Below, one piece after another: positions 12,499 to 26,367 of a stretch of DNA of 64,000 nucleotides. The position numbers were made by a program, and so were the translations under genes. Every line of letters starts with the position of its first letter. Position 1 is the stretch's first letter. A model generated the notes under the pieces. That model was not told the DNA's origin and did no database searches. It worked only from the letters and a program-made list of their open reading frames with translations. This DNA comes from Halictus rubicundus (taxonomy: Eukaryota > Arthropoda > Insecta > Hymenoptera > Halictidae), in NCBI RefSeq assembly GCF_050948215.1, contig NW_027489069.1, forward strand, positions 1 to 64,000, written 5' to 3'.

Positions 12499-15063
12499 AT
12501 CCTATCCTCTATCCTATCCTATCAACTATCCTATCCTATCCTCTATCCTATCCTATCAACTATCCTATCAACTATCCTATCCTATCCTCTATCCTATCCT
12601 ATCCTCTATCCTATCCTATCCTCTATCCTATCCTATCGTCTATCCTATCCTCTATCCTATCCTATCCTCTATCCTATCCTATCCTCTATCCTATCCTATC
12701 CTCTATCCTATCCTATCTTCTATCCTATCCTATCCTGTATCCAATCCAATCCTCTATCCTATCCTATCCTCTATCCTATCAAATCCCCTATCCTATCCTC
12801 TATCCTATCATATCCTGTATCCTATCCAATCCTCTATCCTATCCTATCATGTATCCTATCCTATTCTCTATCCTATCCTATCCTCTATCCTATCCTCTAT
12901 CCTATCGTATCCTCTGTCCTATCCTATCGTCTATCCTATCCTCTATCCTATCCGATCCTCTATCCTATCCTATCCTCTATCCTATCCTATCTTCTATCCT
13001 ATACTATCCTCTATCCTATCAAATCCCCTATCCTATCCTCTATCCTATCCGATCCTCTATCCTATCAAATCCTCTATCCTATCCTCTGTACTATCCTATC
13101 CTATATCCTATCCTATCATCCATCCTCAATCCTATCCTTTCCCGTATCCTATCCTATCCTCTATCCTAGCCTATCATCTGTCCTATCCTATCCAATCCCC
13201 TATCCTATGCTCTATCCTATCCTACCCTCTATAATATCGTATACTCTATCATATCCTATCCTCTATCCTATCCTCTATCCTATCCTATCCTCTATCCTAT
13301 CCTATCCTCTATCCTATCTTATCCTCTATCCAATCCTATCCTCTATCCTATCCTTTCCTCTATCCTATCCTATCCTCTATTCTATCCTATCCTCTTACTT
13401 ATCCTATCCTCTATCCTATCCTATCCTCTATCCTATCCTATCCTCTATACAATCCTATCCTCTATCCTATCCTATCCTCTATCCTATCCCATCATCAATT
13501 ATATCCTTTCGCCTATACTATCCTCTATCCTATCCTATCCTCTTACTTATCCTATCCTCTGTCCTATCCTATACTCTACCCTATCCTATCCTATCCTATC
13601 CTCTATCCTATCCTATACTCTATCCTATCCTATCCTCTATCGTATCCAATACTCTATCCTATCCTATCCTCTATCGTATCCTATCCTCTATCCTATCCTG
13701 TCCTCTATCTTATCCTATCCTCTATCCTATCTTATCCGCTATCCAATCCTATCCTCTATCCTATCCTATCCTCTATCCTATCCTATCCTCTATTCTATCC
13801 TATCCTCTTACTTATCCTATCCTCTATCCTATCCTATCCTCTATCCTATCCTATCCTCTATCCTATCCTATCCTCTATCCAATCCTATCCTATCCTCTAT
13901 CCAATCCTATCCTCTATCCTATCCTATCTTCTATCCTATCCCATCATCAATCTTATCCTTTCGTCTATACTATCCTCTGTCCTATCCTATCCTCTTACTT
14001 ATCCTATCCTCTATCCTATCCTATCCTCTATCCTATCCTATCCTCTATCCAATCCTATCCTCTATCCTATCCTATCCTCTATCCTATCCCATCATCAATC
14101 CTATCCTTTCGCCTATACTATCCTCTATCCTATCCTATCCTCTTACTTATCCTATCCTCTATCCTATCCTATCCTCTATCCTATCCTATCCTCTATCCAA
14201 TCCTATCCTCTATCCTATCCTATCCTCTTACTTATCCTATCCTCTATCCTATCCTATCCTCTATCCTATCCTATCCTGTATCCAATCCTATCCTCTATCC
14301 TATTCTATCCTCTACCCTATAATACTATGTATCGTATCCTATCCTCTATCCTATCCTATCCTCTATCCTATCCCATCATCAATCCTATCCTTTCGTCTAT
14401 ACTATCCTCTATCCTATCCTATCCTCTTACTTATCCTATCCTCTATCCTGTCCTATCCTCTATCCTATCCGATCCTCTATCCTATCCTATCCTCTATCCT
14501 AGGCAATCCCATATCCTATCCTCTATCCTATCCTATCCTCTATCGTATCCATTTTTCTATAATATCGTATGTTCTATCGTATCCTATCCTCTATCCTATC
14601 CTATCAACTATCCTATCCTATCCTCTATCCTATCCTATCCTATCCTATCCTCTATCCTATCCTATACTCTATCCTATCCTATCCTCTATCGTATCCTATA
14701 CTCTATCCTATCCTATCCTCTATCGTATCCTATCCTCTATCCTATCCTGTCCTCTATCTTATCCTATCCTCTATCCTATCTTATCCTCTATCCTATCCTA
14801 TCCTCTATCCTATCCTATCCTCTATCCAATCCTATCCTCTATCCTATCCTATCCTCTTACTTATCCTATCCTCTATCCTATCCTATCCTCTATCCTATCC
14901 TATCCTCTATCCAATCCTATCCTCTATCCTATCCTATCCTCTATCCTATCCTATCATCAATCCTATCCTATCCCATCCTGTATCCAATCCTATCCTCTAT
15001 CCTATTCTATCCTCTACCCTATAATACCATGTATCCTATCTTATCCTCTATCCAATTCTATCC

Positions 15064-15100
15064 TCTACCCAGAATACCATGTATCCTATCCTATTCTCTA
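15064..15100 (+). repeat. Island C (type example), 13 copies
   Basis: This is CTCTACCCAGAATACCATG followed by TATCCTATCCTATTCTC. Its ATG lies at 15079, 16019, 17828, 20614, 22935, 44818, 45758, 47567, 55347, 56287, 58096, 60882 and 63203. A related form, CTACCCTATAATACCATG, occurs with ATG at 17778, 47517 and 58046 and about 50 bp before the first C island. CAGAATACC is one of the few places with AG on the + strand. Confidence 0.85.
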
Positions 15101-18100
15101 TCCTATCCTATCCTCTATCGTATGCTCTATCCTATCCTATCCTCTATCGTATCCTATCCTCTATCCTATCCTGTCCTCTATCTTATCCTATCCTCTATCC
15201 TATCTTATCCTCTATCCAATCCTATTCTCTATCCTATCCTTTCCTCTATCCTGTCCTGTCCTCTATCCTATCCTATCCTCTATCCTATCCTATCCTCTAT
15301 CCTATCAAATCCCCTATCCTATCCTCTATCCTATCCTATCCTCTATCCAATCCTATCCTCTATCCTATCCTATCCTCTTACTTATCCTATCCTCTATCCT
15401 ATCCTATCCTCTATCCTATCCTATCCTCTATCCAATCCTATCCTCTATCCTATCCTCTATCCTATCCTATCCTCTATCCTATCCTATCATCAATCCTATC
15501 CTTTCGTCTATACTATCCTCTATCCTATCCTATCCTCTTACTTATCCTATCCTCTATCCTATCCTATCCTCTATCCTATCCGATCCTCTATCCTATCCTA
15601 TCCTCTATCCTAGGCAATCCCATATCCTATCCTCTATCCTATCCTATCCTCTATCGTATCCTTTTTTCTATAATATCGTATGTTCTATCGTATCCTATCC
15701 TCTATCCTATCCTTTCCTCTATCCTATCCTCTATCCTATCCTTTCCTCTATCCTATCCTCTATCCAATCCTATCCTCTATCCTATCCTGTCCTCTATCCT
15801 ATCTTATCACCTATCCTATCCTATCCTCTATCCAATCCTATCCTCTATGCTATCCTATCCTCTATCCTATACTATCCTCTATCCAATCCTATCCTCTATC
15901 CTATCCCATCCTCAATTCTATCCTTTCCTCTATCCTATCCTCTTACTTATCCTATCCTCTATCCTATCCAATCCCCTATCTTATCCTCTATCCAATTCTA
16001 TCCTCTACCCAGAATACCATGTATCCTATCCTATTCTCTATCCTATCCTATCCTCTATCGTATGCTCTATCCTATCCTATCCTCTATCGTATCCTATCCT
16101 CTATCCTATCCTGTCCTCTATCTTATCCTATCCTCTATCCTATCTTATCCTCTATCCAATCCTATTCTCTATCCTATCCTTTCCTCTATCCTGTCCTGTC
16201 CTCTATCCTATCCTATCCTCTATCCTATCCTATCCTCTATCCTATCAAATCCCCTATCGTATCCTCTATCCTATCCTATCCTCTATCCTATCCTATTCTC
16301 TATCCTATCCTATCCTCTATCCTATAATATCCTCTATCCTATCCTATCCTCTATCCTATCCTATCCTCTATCCTATCCTATCCTCTATCCTATCCTATCC
16401 TCTATCCTATCCACTATCCTATCCTCTATCCTATCCTCTATCCTATCCTATCCTCTGTCCTATCCTATCGCCTATCCTATCCTCTATCCTATCCGATCCT
16501 CTATCCTATCAAATCCCCTATCCTATCCTCTATCCTATCCGATCCTCTATCCTATCAAATCCCCTATCCTATCCTCTGTACTATCCTATCCTATATCCTA
16601 TCCTATCATCCATCCTCAATCCTATCCTTTCCTGTATCCTATCCTATCCTCTATCCTAGCCTATCATCTATCCTATCCTATCCAATCCCCTATCCTATGC
16701 TCTATCCTATCCTACCCTCTATAATATCGTATACTCTATCATATCCTATCCTCTATCCTATCCTCTATCCTATCCTATCCTCTATCCTATCCTATCCTCT
16801 ATCCAATCCTATCCTCTATCCTATCGTATCCTCTATCCTATCCCATCATCAATCCTATCCTTTCGTCTATACTATAATCTATCCTATCCTATCCTCTTAC
16901 TTATCGTATCCTCTATCCTATCCTATCCTCTATCCTATCCGATCCTCTATCCTATCCTATCCTCTATCCTAGGCAATCCCATATCCCATCCTCAATCCTA
17001 TCCTATCCTATCCTCTATCGTATCCTTTTTTCTATAATATCGTATGTTCTATCGTATCCTATCCTCTATCCTATCCTATCAACTATCCTATCCTATCCTC
17101 TATCCTATCCTTTCCTCTATCCGATCCTATCCTCTATTCTATCCTATCCTCTTACTTATCCTATCCTCTATCCTATCCTATCCTCTATCCTATCCTATCC
17201 TCTATCCAATCCTATCCTCTATCCTATCCTATCCTCTTACTTATCCTATCCTCTATCCTATCCTATCCTCTATCCTATCCTATCCTCTATCCAATCCTAT
17301 CCTCTATCCTATCCTATCTTCTATCCTATCCCATCATCAATCTTATCCTTTCGTCTATACTATCCTCTGTCCTATCCTATCCTCTTACTTATCCTATCCT
17401 CTATCCTATCCTATCCTCTATCCTATCCTATCCTCTATCCAATCCTATCCTCTATCCTATCCTATCCTCTATCCTATCCCATCATCAATCCTATCCTTTC
17501 GCCTATACTATCCTCTATCCTATCCTATCCTCTTACTTATCCTATCCTATCCTCTATCCTATCCTATCCTCTATCCAATCCTATCCTCTATCCTATCCTA
17601 TCCTCTTACTTATCCTATCCTCTATCCTATCCTATCCTCTATCCTATCCTATCCTCTATCCAATCCTATCCTCTATCCTATCCTATCCTCTATCCTATCC
17701 TATCATCAATCCTATCCTATCCCATCCTGTATCCAATCCTATCCTCTATCCTATTCTATCCTCTACCCTATAATACCATGTATCCTATCTTATCCTCTAT
17801 CCAATTCTATCCTCTACCCAGAATACCATGTATCCTATCCTATTCTCTATCCTATCCTATCCTCTATCGTATGCTCTATCCTATCCTATCCTCTATCGTA
17901 TCCTATCCTCTATCCTATCCTGTCCTCTACCTTATTCTATCCTCTATCCTATCTTATCCTCTATCCAATCCTATTCTCTATCCTATCCTTTCCTCTATCC
18001 TGTCCTGTCCTCTATCCTATCCTATCCTCTATCCTATCCTATCCTCTATCCTATCAAATCCCCTATCCTATCCTCTATCCTATCCTATCCTCTATCCAAT

Positions 18101-18771
18101 CCTATCCTCTATCCTATCCTATCCTCTTACTTATCCTATCCTCTATCCTATCCTATCCTCTATCCTATCCTATCCTCTATCCTATCCTATCCTCTATCCT
18201 ATCCTATCCTCTATCCTATCCTATCCTCTATCCTATCCTCTATCCTATCCTCTATCCTATCCTCTATCCTATCCTATCCTCTGTCCTATCCTATCGCCTA
18301 TCCTATCCTCTATCCTATCCGATCCTCTATCCTATCAAATCCCCTATCCTATCCTCTATCCTATCCGATCCTCTATCCTATCAAATCCCCTATCCTATCA
18401 TTCATCCTCAATCCTATCCTTTCCTGTATCCTATCCTATCCTCTATCCTAGCCTATCATCTATCCTATCCTATCCAATACCCTATCCTATGCTCTATCCT
18501 ATCCTACCCTCTATAATATCGTATACTCTATCATATCCTATCCTCTATCCTATCCTCTATCCTATCCTCTATCCTATCCTATCCTCTATCCTATCCTATC
18601 CTCTATCCAATCCTATCCTCTATCCTATCCTATCCTCTATCCTATCCCATCATCAATCCTATCCTTTCGTCTATACTATAATCTATCCTATCCTATCCTC
18701 TTACTTATCGTATCCTCTATCCTATCCTATCCTCTATCCTATCCGATCCTCTATCCTATCCTATCCTCTAT

Positions 18772-21092
18772 CCTAGGCAATCCCATATCCCATCCTCAAT
18801 CCTATCCTATCCTATCCTCTATCGTATCCTTTTTTCTATAATATCGTATGTTCTATCGTATCCTATCCTCTATCCTATCCTATCAACTATCCTATCCTAT
18901 CCTCTATCCTATCCTATCAACTATCCTATCCTATCCTCTATCCTATCCTATCAACTATCCTATCCTATCCTGTATCCTATCCTATCCTATCGTATCCTAT
19001 CCTCTATCCTATCCTATCAACTATCCTATCCTATCCTCTATCCTATCCTATCAACTATCCTATCCTATCCAGTATCCTATCCTATCCTATCCTATCCTAT
19101 CCTCTATCCTATCCTATACTCTATCCTATCCTATCCTCTATCGTATCCTATACTGTATCCTATCCTATCCTCTATCGTATCCTATCCTCTATCCTATCCT
19201 GTCCTCTATCTTATCCTATCCTCTATCCTATCTTATCCTCTTACTTATCCTATCCTATCCTCTATCCTATCCTTTCCTCTATCCTATCCTATCCTCTATT
19301 CTATCCTATCCTCTTACTTATCCTATCCTCTATCCTATCCTATCCTCTATCCTATCCTATCCTCTATACAATCCTATCCTCTATCCTATCCTATCCTCTA
19401 TCCTATCCCATCATCAATCCTATCCTTTCGCCTATACTATCCTCTATCCTATCCTATCCTCTTACTTATCCTATCCTCTATCCTATCCTATCTTCTACCC
19501 TATCCTATCCTATCCTATCCTCTATCCTATCCTATACTCTATCCTATCCTATCCTCTATCGTATCCTATACTCTATCCTATCCTATCCTCTATCGTATCC
19601 TATCCTCTATCCTATCCTGTCCTCTATCTTATCCTATCCTCTATCCTATCTTATCCTCTATCCAATCCTATCCTCTATCCTATCCTTTCCTCTATCCTAT
19701 CCTATCCTCTATTCTATCCTATCCTCTTACTTATCCTATCCTCTATCCTATCCTATCCTCTACCCTATCCTATCCTATCCTATCCTCTATCCTATCCTAT
19801 ACTCTATCCTATCCTATCCTCTATCGTATCCTATACTCTATCCTATCCTATCCTCCATCGTATCCTATCCTCTATCCTATCCTGTCCTCTATCTTATCCT
19901 ATCCTCTATCCTATTTTATCCTCTATCCAATCCTATCCTCTATCCTATCCTTTCCTCTATCCTATCCTATCCTCTATTCTATCCTATCCTCTTACTTATC
20001 CTATCCTCTATCCTATCCTATCCTCTATCCTATCCTATCCTCTATCCAATCCTATCCTCTATCCTATCCTATCCTCTTACTTATCCTATCCTCTATCCTA
20101 TCCTATCCTCTATCCTATCCTATCCTCTATCCAATCCTATCCTCTATCCTATCCTATCTTCTATCCTATCCCATCATCAATCTTATCCTTTCGTCTATAC
20201 TATCCTCTGTCCTATCCTATCCTCTTACTTATCCTATCCTCTATCCTATCCTATCCTCTATCCTATCCTATCCTCTATCCAATCCTATCCTCTATCCTAT
20301 CCTATCCTCTATCCTATCCCATCATCAATCCTATCCTCTATCCTATCCTATCCTCTATCCTATCCCATCATCAATCCTATCCTTTCGCCTATACTATCCT
20401 CTATCCTATCCTATCCTCTTACTTATCCTATCCTATCCTCTATCCTATCCTATCCTCTATCCAATCCTATCCTCTATCCTATCCTATCCTCTTACTTATC
20501 CTATCCTCTATCCTATCCTTTCCTCTATCCTATCCTCTTACTTATCCTATCCTCTATCCTATCCAATCCCCTATCTTATCCTCTATCCAATTCTATCCTC
20601 TACCCAGAATACCATGTATCCTATCCTATTCTCTATCCTATCCTATCCTCTATCGTATGCTCTATCCTATCCTATCCTCTATCGTATCCTATCCTCTATC
20701 CTATCCTGTCCTCTATCTTATCCTATCCTCTATCCTATCTTATCCTCTATCCAATCCTATTCTCTATCCTATCCTTTCCTCTATCCTGTCCTGTCCTCTA
20801 TGCTATCCTATCCTCTATCCTATCCTATCCTCTATCCTATCAAATCCCCTATCCTATCCTCTATCATATCCTATCCTCTATCCTATCCTCTATCCTATCC
20901 TATCCTCTATCCTATCCTATCCTCTATCCAATCCTATCCTCTATCCTATCCTATCCTCTATCCTATCCCATCATCAATCCTATCCTTTCGTCTATACTAT
21001 AATCTATCCTATCCTATCCTCTTACTTATCGTATCCTCTATCCTATCCTATCCTCTATCCTATCCGATCCTCTATCCTATCCTATCCTCTAT
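18772..21092 (+). repeat. 2321-bp tandem unit, first
   Basis: The unit is phased on CCTAGGCAATCCC. It contains island B (ATG 18848), a run of CTATCAACTATCC variants, four or more CTCTTACTTATCC phrases and island C (ATG 20614). It differs from the next unit at 19071 (A versus T at 21392) and 19155 (G versus C at 21476). Confidence 0.92.
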
Positions 21093-23413
21093 CCTAGGCA
21101 ATCCCATATCCCATCCTCAATCCTATCCTATCCTATCCTCTATCGTATCCTTTTTTCTATAATATCGTATGTTCTATCGTATCCTATCCTCTATCCTATC
21201 CTATCAACTATCCTATCCTATCCTCTATCCTATCCTATCAACTATCCTATCCTATCCTCTATCCTATCCTATCAACTATCCTATCCTATCCTGTATCCTA
21301 TCCTATCCTATCGTATCCTATCCTCTATCCTATCCTATCAACTATCCTATCCTATCCTCTATCCTATCCTATCAACTATCCTATCCTATCCTGTATCCTA
21401 TCCTATCCTATCCTATCCTATCCTCTATCCTATCCTATACTCTATCCTATCCTATCCTCTATCGTATCCTATACTCTATCCTATCCTATCCTCTATCGTA
21501 TCCTATCCTCTATCCTATCCTGTCCTCTATCTTATCCTATCCTCTATCCTATCTTATCCTCTTACTTATCCTATCCTATCCTCTATCCTATCCTTTCCTC
21601 TATCCTATCCTATCCTCTATTCTATCCTATCCTCTTACTTATCCTATCCTCTATCCTATCCTATCCTCTATCCTATCCTATCCTCTATACAATCCTATCC
21701 TCTATCCTATCCTATCCTCTATCCTATCCCATCATCAATCCTATCCTTTCGCCTATACTATCCTCTATCCTATCCTATCCTCTTACTTATCCTATCCTCT
21801 ATCCTATCCTATCTTCTACCCTATCCTATCCTATCCTATCCTCTATCCTATCCTATACTCTATCCTATCCTATCCTCTATCGTATCCTATACTCTATCCT
21901 ATCCTATCCTCTATCGTATCCTATCCTCTATCCTATCCTGTCCTCTATCTTATCCTATCCTCTATCCTATCTTATCCTCTATCCAATCCTATCCTCTATC
22001 CTATCCTTTCCTCTATCCTATCCTATCCTCTATTCTATCCTATCCTCTTACTTATCCTATCCTCTATCCTATCCTATCCTCTACCCTATCCTATCCTATC
22101 CTATCCTCTATCCTATCCTATACTCTATCCTATCCTATCCTCTATCGTATCCTATACTCTATCCTATCCTATCCTCCATCGTATCCTATCCTCTATCCTA
22201 TCCTGTCCTCTATCTTATCCTATCCTCTATCCTATTTTATCCTCTATCCAATCCTATCCTCTATCCTATCCTTTCCTCTATCCTATCCTATCCTCTATTC
22301 TATCCTATCCTCTTACTTATCCTATCCTCTATCCTATCCTATCCTCTATCCTATCCTATCCTCTATCCAATCCTATCCTCTATCCTATCCTATCCTCTTA
22401 CTTATCCTATCCTCTATCCTATCCTATCCTCTATCCTATCCTATCCTCTATCCAATCCTATCCTCTATCCTATCCTATCTTCTATCCTATCCCATCATCA
22501 ATCTTATCCTTTCGTCTATACTATCCTCTGTCCTATCCTATCCTCTTACTTATCCTATCCTCTATCCTATCCTATCCTCTATCCTATCCTATCCTCTATC
22601 CAATCCTATCCTCTATCCTATCCTATCCTCTATCCTATCCCATCATCAATCCTATCCTCTATCCTATCCTATCCTCTATCCTATCCCATCATCAATCCTA
22701 TCCTTTCGCCTATACTATCCTCTATCCTATCCTATCCTCTTACTTATCCTATCCTATCCTCTATCCTATCCTATCCTCTATCCAATCCTATCCTCTATCC
22801 TATCCTATCCTCTTACTTATCCTATCCTCTATCCTATCCTTTCCTCTATCCTATCCTCTTACTTATCCTATCCTCTATCCTATCCAATCCCCTATCTTAT
22901 CCTCTATCCAATTCTATCCTCTACCCAGAATACCATGTATCCTATCCTATTCTCTATCCTATCCTATCCTCTATCGTATGCTCTATCCTATCCTATCCTC
23001 TATCGTATCCTATCCTCTATCCTATCCTGTCCTCTATCTTATCCTATCCTCTATCCTATCTTATCCTCTATCCAATCCTATTCTCTATCCTATCCTTTCC
23101 TCTATCCTGTCCTGTCCTCTATGCTATCCTATCCTCTATCCTATCCTATCCTCTATCCTATCAAATCCCCTATCCTATCCTCTATCATATCCTATCCTCT
23201 ATCCTATCCTCTATCCTATCCTATCCTCTATCCTATCCTATCCTCTATCCAATCCTATCCTCTATCCTATCCTATCCTCTATCCTATCCCATCATCAATC
23301 CTATCCTTTCGTCTATACTATAATCTATCCTATCCTATCCTCTTACTTATCGTATCCTCTATCCTATCCTATCCTCTATCCTATCCGATCCTCTATCCTA
23401 TCCTATCCTCTAT
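21093..23413 (+). repeat. 2321-bp tandem unit, second
   Basis: This is a repeat of 18772-21092 at offset 2321 (ATG 18848/21169, 20614/22935). Only two substitutions were noticed between the units. Confidence 0.92.
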
Positions 23414-24165
23414 CCTAGGCAATCCCATATCCCATCCTCAATCCTATCCTATCCTATCCTCTATCGTATCCTTTTTTCTATAATATCGTATGTTCTATCG
23501 TATCCTATCCTCTATCCTATCCTATCAACTATCCTATCCTATCCTCTATCCTATCCTATCAACTATCCTATCCTATCCTCTATCCTATCCTGTATCCTAT
23601 CCTATCCTATCCTATCCTATCCTCTATCCTATCCTATACTCTATCCTATCCTATCCTCTATCGTATCCTATACTCTATCCTATCCTGTCCTCTATCTTAT
23701 CCTATCCTCTATCCTATCTTATCCTCTTACTTATCCTATCCTATCCTCTATCCTATCCTCTATCCTATCCTTTCCTCTATCCTATCCTATCCTCTATTCT
23801 ATCCTATCCTCTTACTTATCCTATCCTCTATCCTATCCTATCCACTATCCTATCCTATCCTCTATACAATCCTATCCTCTATCCTATCCTATCCTCTATC
23901 CTATCCCATCATCAATCCTATCCTTTCGCCTATACTATCCTCTATCCTATCCTATCCTCTTACTTATCCTATCCTATCCTCTATCCTATCCTATCCTCTA
24001 TCCAATCCTATCCTCTATCCTATCCTATCCTCTTACTTATCCTATCCTCTATCCTATCCTATCCTCTATCCTATCCTATCCTCTATCCAATCCTATCCTC
24101 TATCCTATCCTATCCTCTATCCTATCCCATCATCAATCCTATCCTTTCGTCTATACTATCCTCTA
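23414..24165 (+). repeat. 2321-bp unit, third, rearranged and truncated
   Basis: This starts as the third unit (CCTAGG at 23414, island B ATG at 23490) but loses pieces relative to the full unit. The CAACTATCC series is shortened near 23590, and later segments are missing or reordered before the 17-mer run at 24166. Confidence 0.8.
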
Positions 24166-24376
24166 TCCTATCCTATCCTCTATCCTATCCTATCCTCTAT
24201 CCTATTCTATCCTCTATCCTATCCTATCCTCTATCCTATCCTATCCTCTATCCTATCCTATCCTCTATCCTATTCTATCCTCTATCCTATCCTATCCTCT
24301 ATCCTATCCTATCCTCTATCCTATCCTATCCTCTATCCTATCCTATCCTCTATCCTATCCTATCCTCTATCCTATC
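24166..24376 (+). repeat. Nearly pure 17-mer run at a class II to class I boundary
   Basis: About twelve consecutive 17-mers lie here, with only a few single-base variants (CCTATTCTATCC twice). They separate the last class II phrase (TTTCGTCTATACTATCC near 24150) from the first class I phrase (CCTGTATCCTATCCAATCC near 24382). Confidence 0.8.
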
Positions 24377-26367
24377 CTGTCCTGTATCCTATCCAATCCT
24401 CTATCCTATCCTATCCTCTATCCTATCCTATCCTCTATCCTATCCTATCCTCTATCCTATCCTATCCTCTATCATATCCTATCCTCTATCCTATCCCATC
24501 CTCTATCCTATCCTATCGTCTATCCTATCCTCTATCCTATCCGATCCTCTATCCTATCCTATCCTCTATCCTATCCTATCGTCTATCCTATCCTCTATCC
24601 TATCCTATCCTCTATCCTAGCCTACCATCTATCCTATCCTATCCAATCGCCTATCCTATGCTCTATCCTATCCTACCCTCTATAATATCGTATACTCTAT
24701 CATATCCTATCCTCTATCCTATCCTCTATCCTATCCTATCCTCTATCCTATCCTATCCTCTATCCTATCCTATCCTCTATCCTATCCAATCCTCTATCCT
24801 ATCCTATCCTCTATCCTATTAAATCCCCCATCCTATCCTCTATCCTATCCTCTCCTGTATCCTATCCAATCCTCTATCCTATCCAATCCTCTATCCTATC
24901 AAATCCACTATCCTATCCTCTATCCTATCATATCCTGTATCCTATCCAATCCTCTGTCCTATCCTATCATCTATCCTATCCTATTCTCTATCCTATCCTA
25001 TCCTCTATCCTATCCTCTATCCTATCCTCTATCCTATCCTCTATCCTATCCTATCCTCTGTCCTATCCTATCGTCTATCCTATTCTCTATCCTATCCGAT
25101 CCTCTATCCTGTCCTATCCTCTATCCTATCCTATCCTATCTTCTATCCTATCCTATCCTCTATCCTATCAAATCCCCTATCCTATCCTCTATCCTATCCG
25201 ATCCTCTATCCTATCAAATCCCCTATCCTATCCTCTGTACTATCCTATCCTATATCCTATCCTATCATCTATCCTCAATCCTATCCTATCCTCTATTCTA
25301 TCCTGTCCTCTATCCTATCCTATCCTCTATCCTATTCTCTATCCTATCCTCTATCCTATCCTCTATCCTATCCTCTATCCTATCCTCTATCCTATCCTCT
25401 ATCCTATCCTCTATCCTTGCCTATCCTCTATCCCATCCTATCCAATCCCCTATCCTATGCTCTATCCTATCCTACCCTCTATAATATCGTATACTCTATC
25501 ATATCCTATCCTCTATCCTATAATATCATCTATACGTTCCTATTCTCTATCCTAACCTATCCTCTATCCTATCCTATCGTCTATCCCATCCTCTATCCTA
25601 TCCTATCCTCTATCCTATCCTATCCTCATTCCTATCCTATCCTATCCTCTATCCTATCCTATCCTCTATCCTATCCTATCCTCTATCCTATCCTATCCTC
25701 TATCCTATCCTATCCTGTATCCTATCCAATCCTCTATCCTATCCTATCCTCTATCCTATCCTATCCTCTATCCTATCCTATCCTCTATCATATCCTATCC
25801 TCTATCCTATCCCATCCTCTATCCTATCCTATCGTCTATCCTATCCTCTATCCTATACGATCCTCTATCCTATCCTATCCTCTATCCTATCCTATCGTCT
25901 ATCCTATCCTCTATCCTATCCTATCCTCTATCCTAGCCTATCATCTATCCTATCCTATCCAATCCCCTATCCTATGCTCTATCCTATCCTACCCTCTATA
26001 ATATCGTATACTCTATCATATCCTATCCTCTATCCTATCCTCTATCCTATCCTATCCTCTATCCTATCCTATCCTCTATCCTATCCAATCCTCTATCCTA
26101 TCCTATCCTCTATCCTATCCTATCCTCTATCCAATCCTCTATCCTATCCTATCCTCTATTCTATCCTATCCTCTATCCTATCCTATCCTCTATCCTATTA
26201 AATCCCCCATCCTATCCTCTATCCTATCCTCTCCTGTATCCTATCCAATCCTCTATCCTATCCAATCCTCTATCCTATCAAATCCCCTATCCTATCCTCT
26301 ATCCTATCATATCCTGTATCCTATCCAATCCTCTATCCTATCCTATCATCTATCCTATCCTATTCTC
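24358..26367 (+). repeat. 2-kb block duplicated, right copy
   Basis: This is the homologue of 8300-10333, and of 38039-40072 in copy 2. It contains island A elements at 24676, 25475 and 25992, spaced as in the left copy apart from small indels. Confidence 0.78.
24720..25490 (+). repeat. Block duplicated about 4.27 kb downstream, left copy
   Basis: This shares with 28990-29770 the unusual pair CAAATCCACTATCC (instead of CAAATCCCC) and CTATTCTCTATCCTATCCG. ATTAAATCCCCC lies at 24818 and 29087 (offset 4269). The TTG-led phrase lies at 25417 and 29698 (offset 4281). The difference is one 12-mer. Confidence 0.8.

Larger units (their letters stand above)
12241..24165 (+). repeat. Class II satellite domain
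   Basis: The same 5/7-bp words carry a different variant set: CTCTTACTTATCC, CCCATCATCAATCC, CCTTTCGTCTATACTATCC, CCAATCCTATCCTC, CTATCGTATCC, CCTAGGCAATCCCATATCC, runs of T before CTATAATATCG (island B) and CCCAGAATACCATG (island C). Class I stretches are spliced into it at about 12600-13290, 16230-16760 and 18190-18560, where CAAATCCCC, CCGATCC and island A reappear. The right boundary is the last TTTCGTCTATACTATCC near 24150. Confidence 0.8.
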
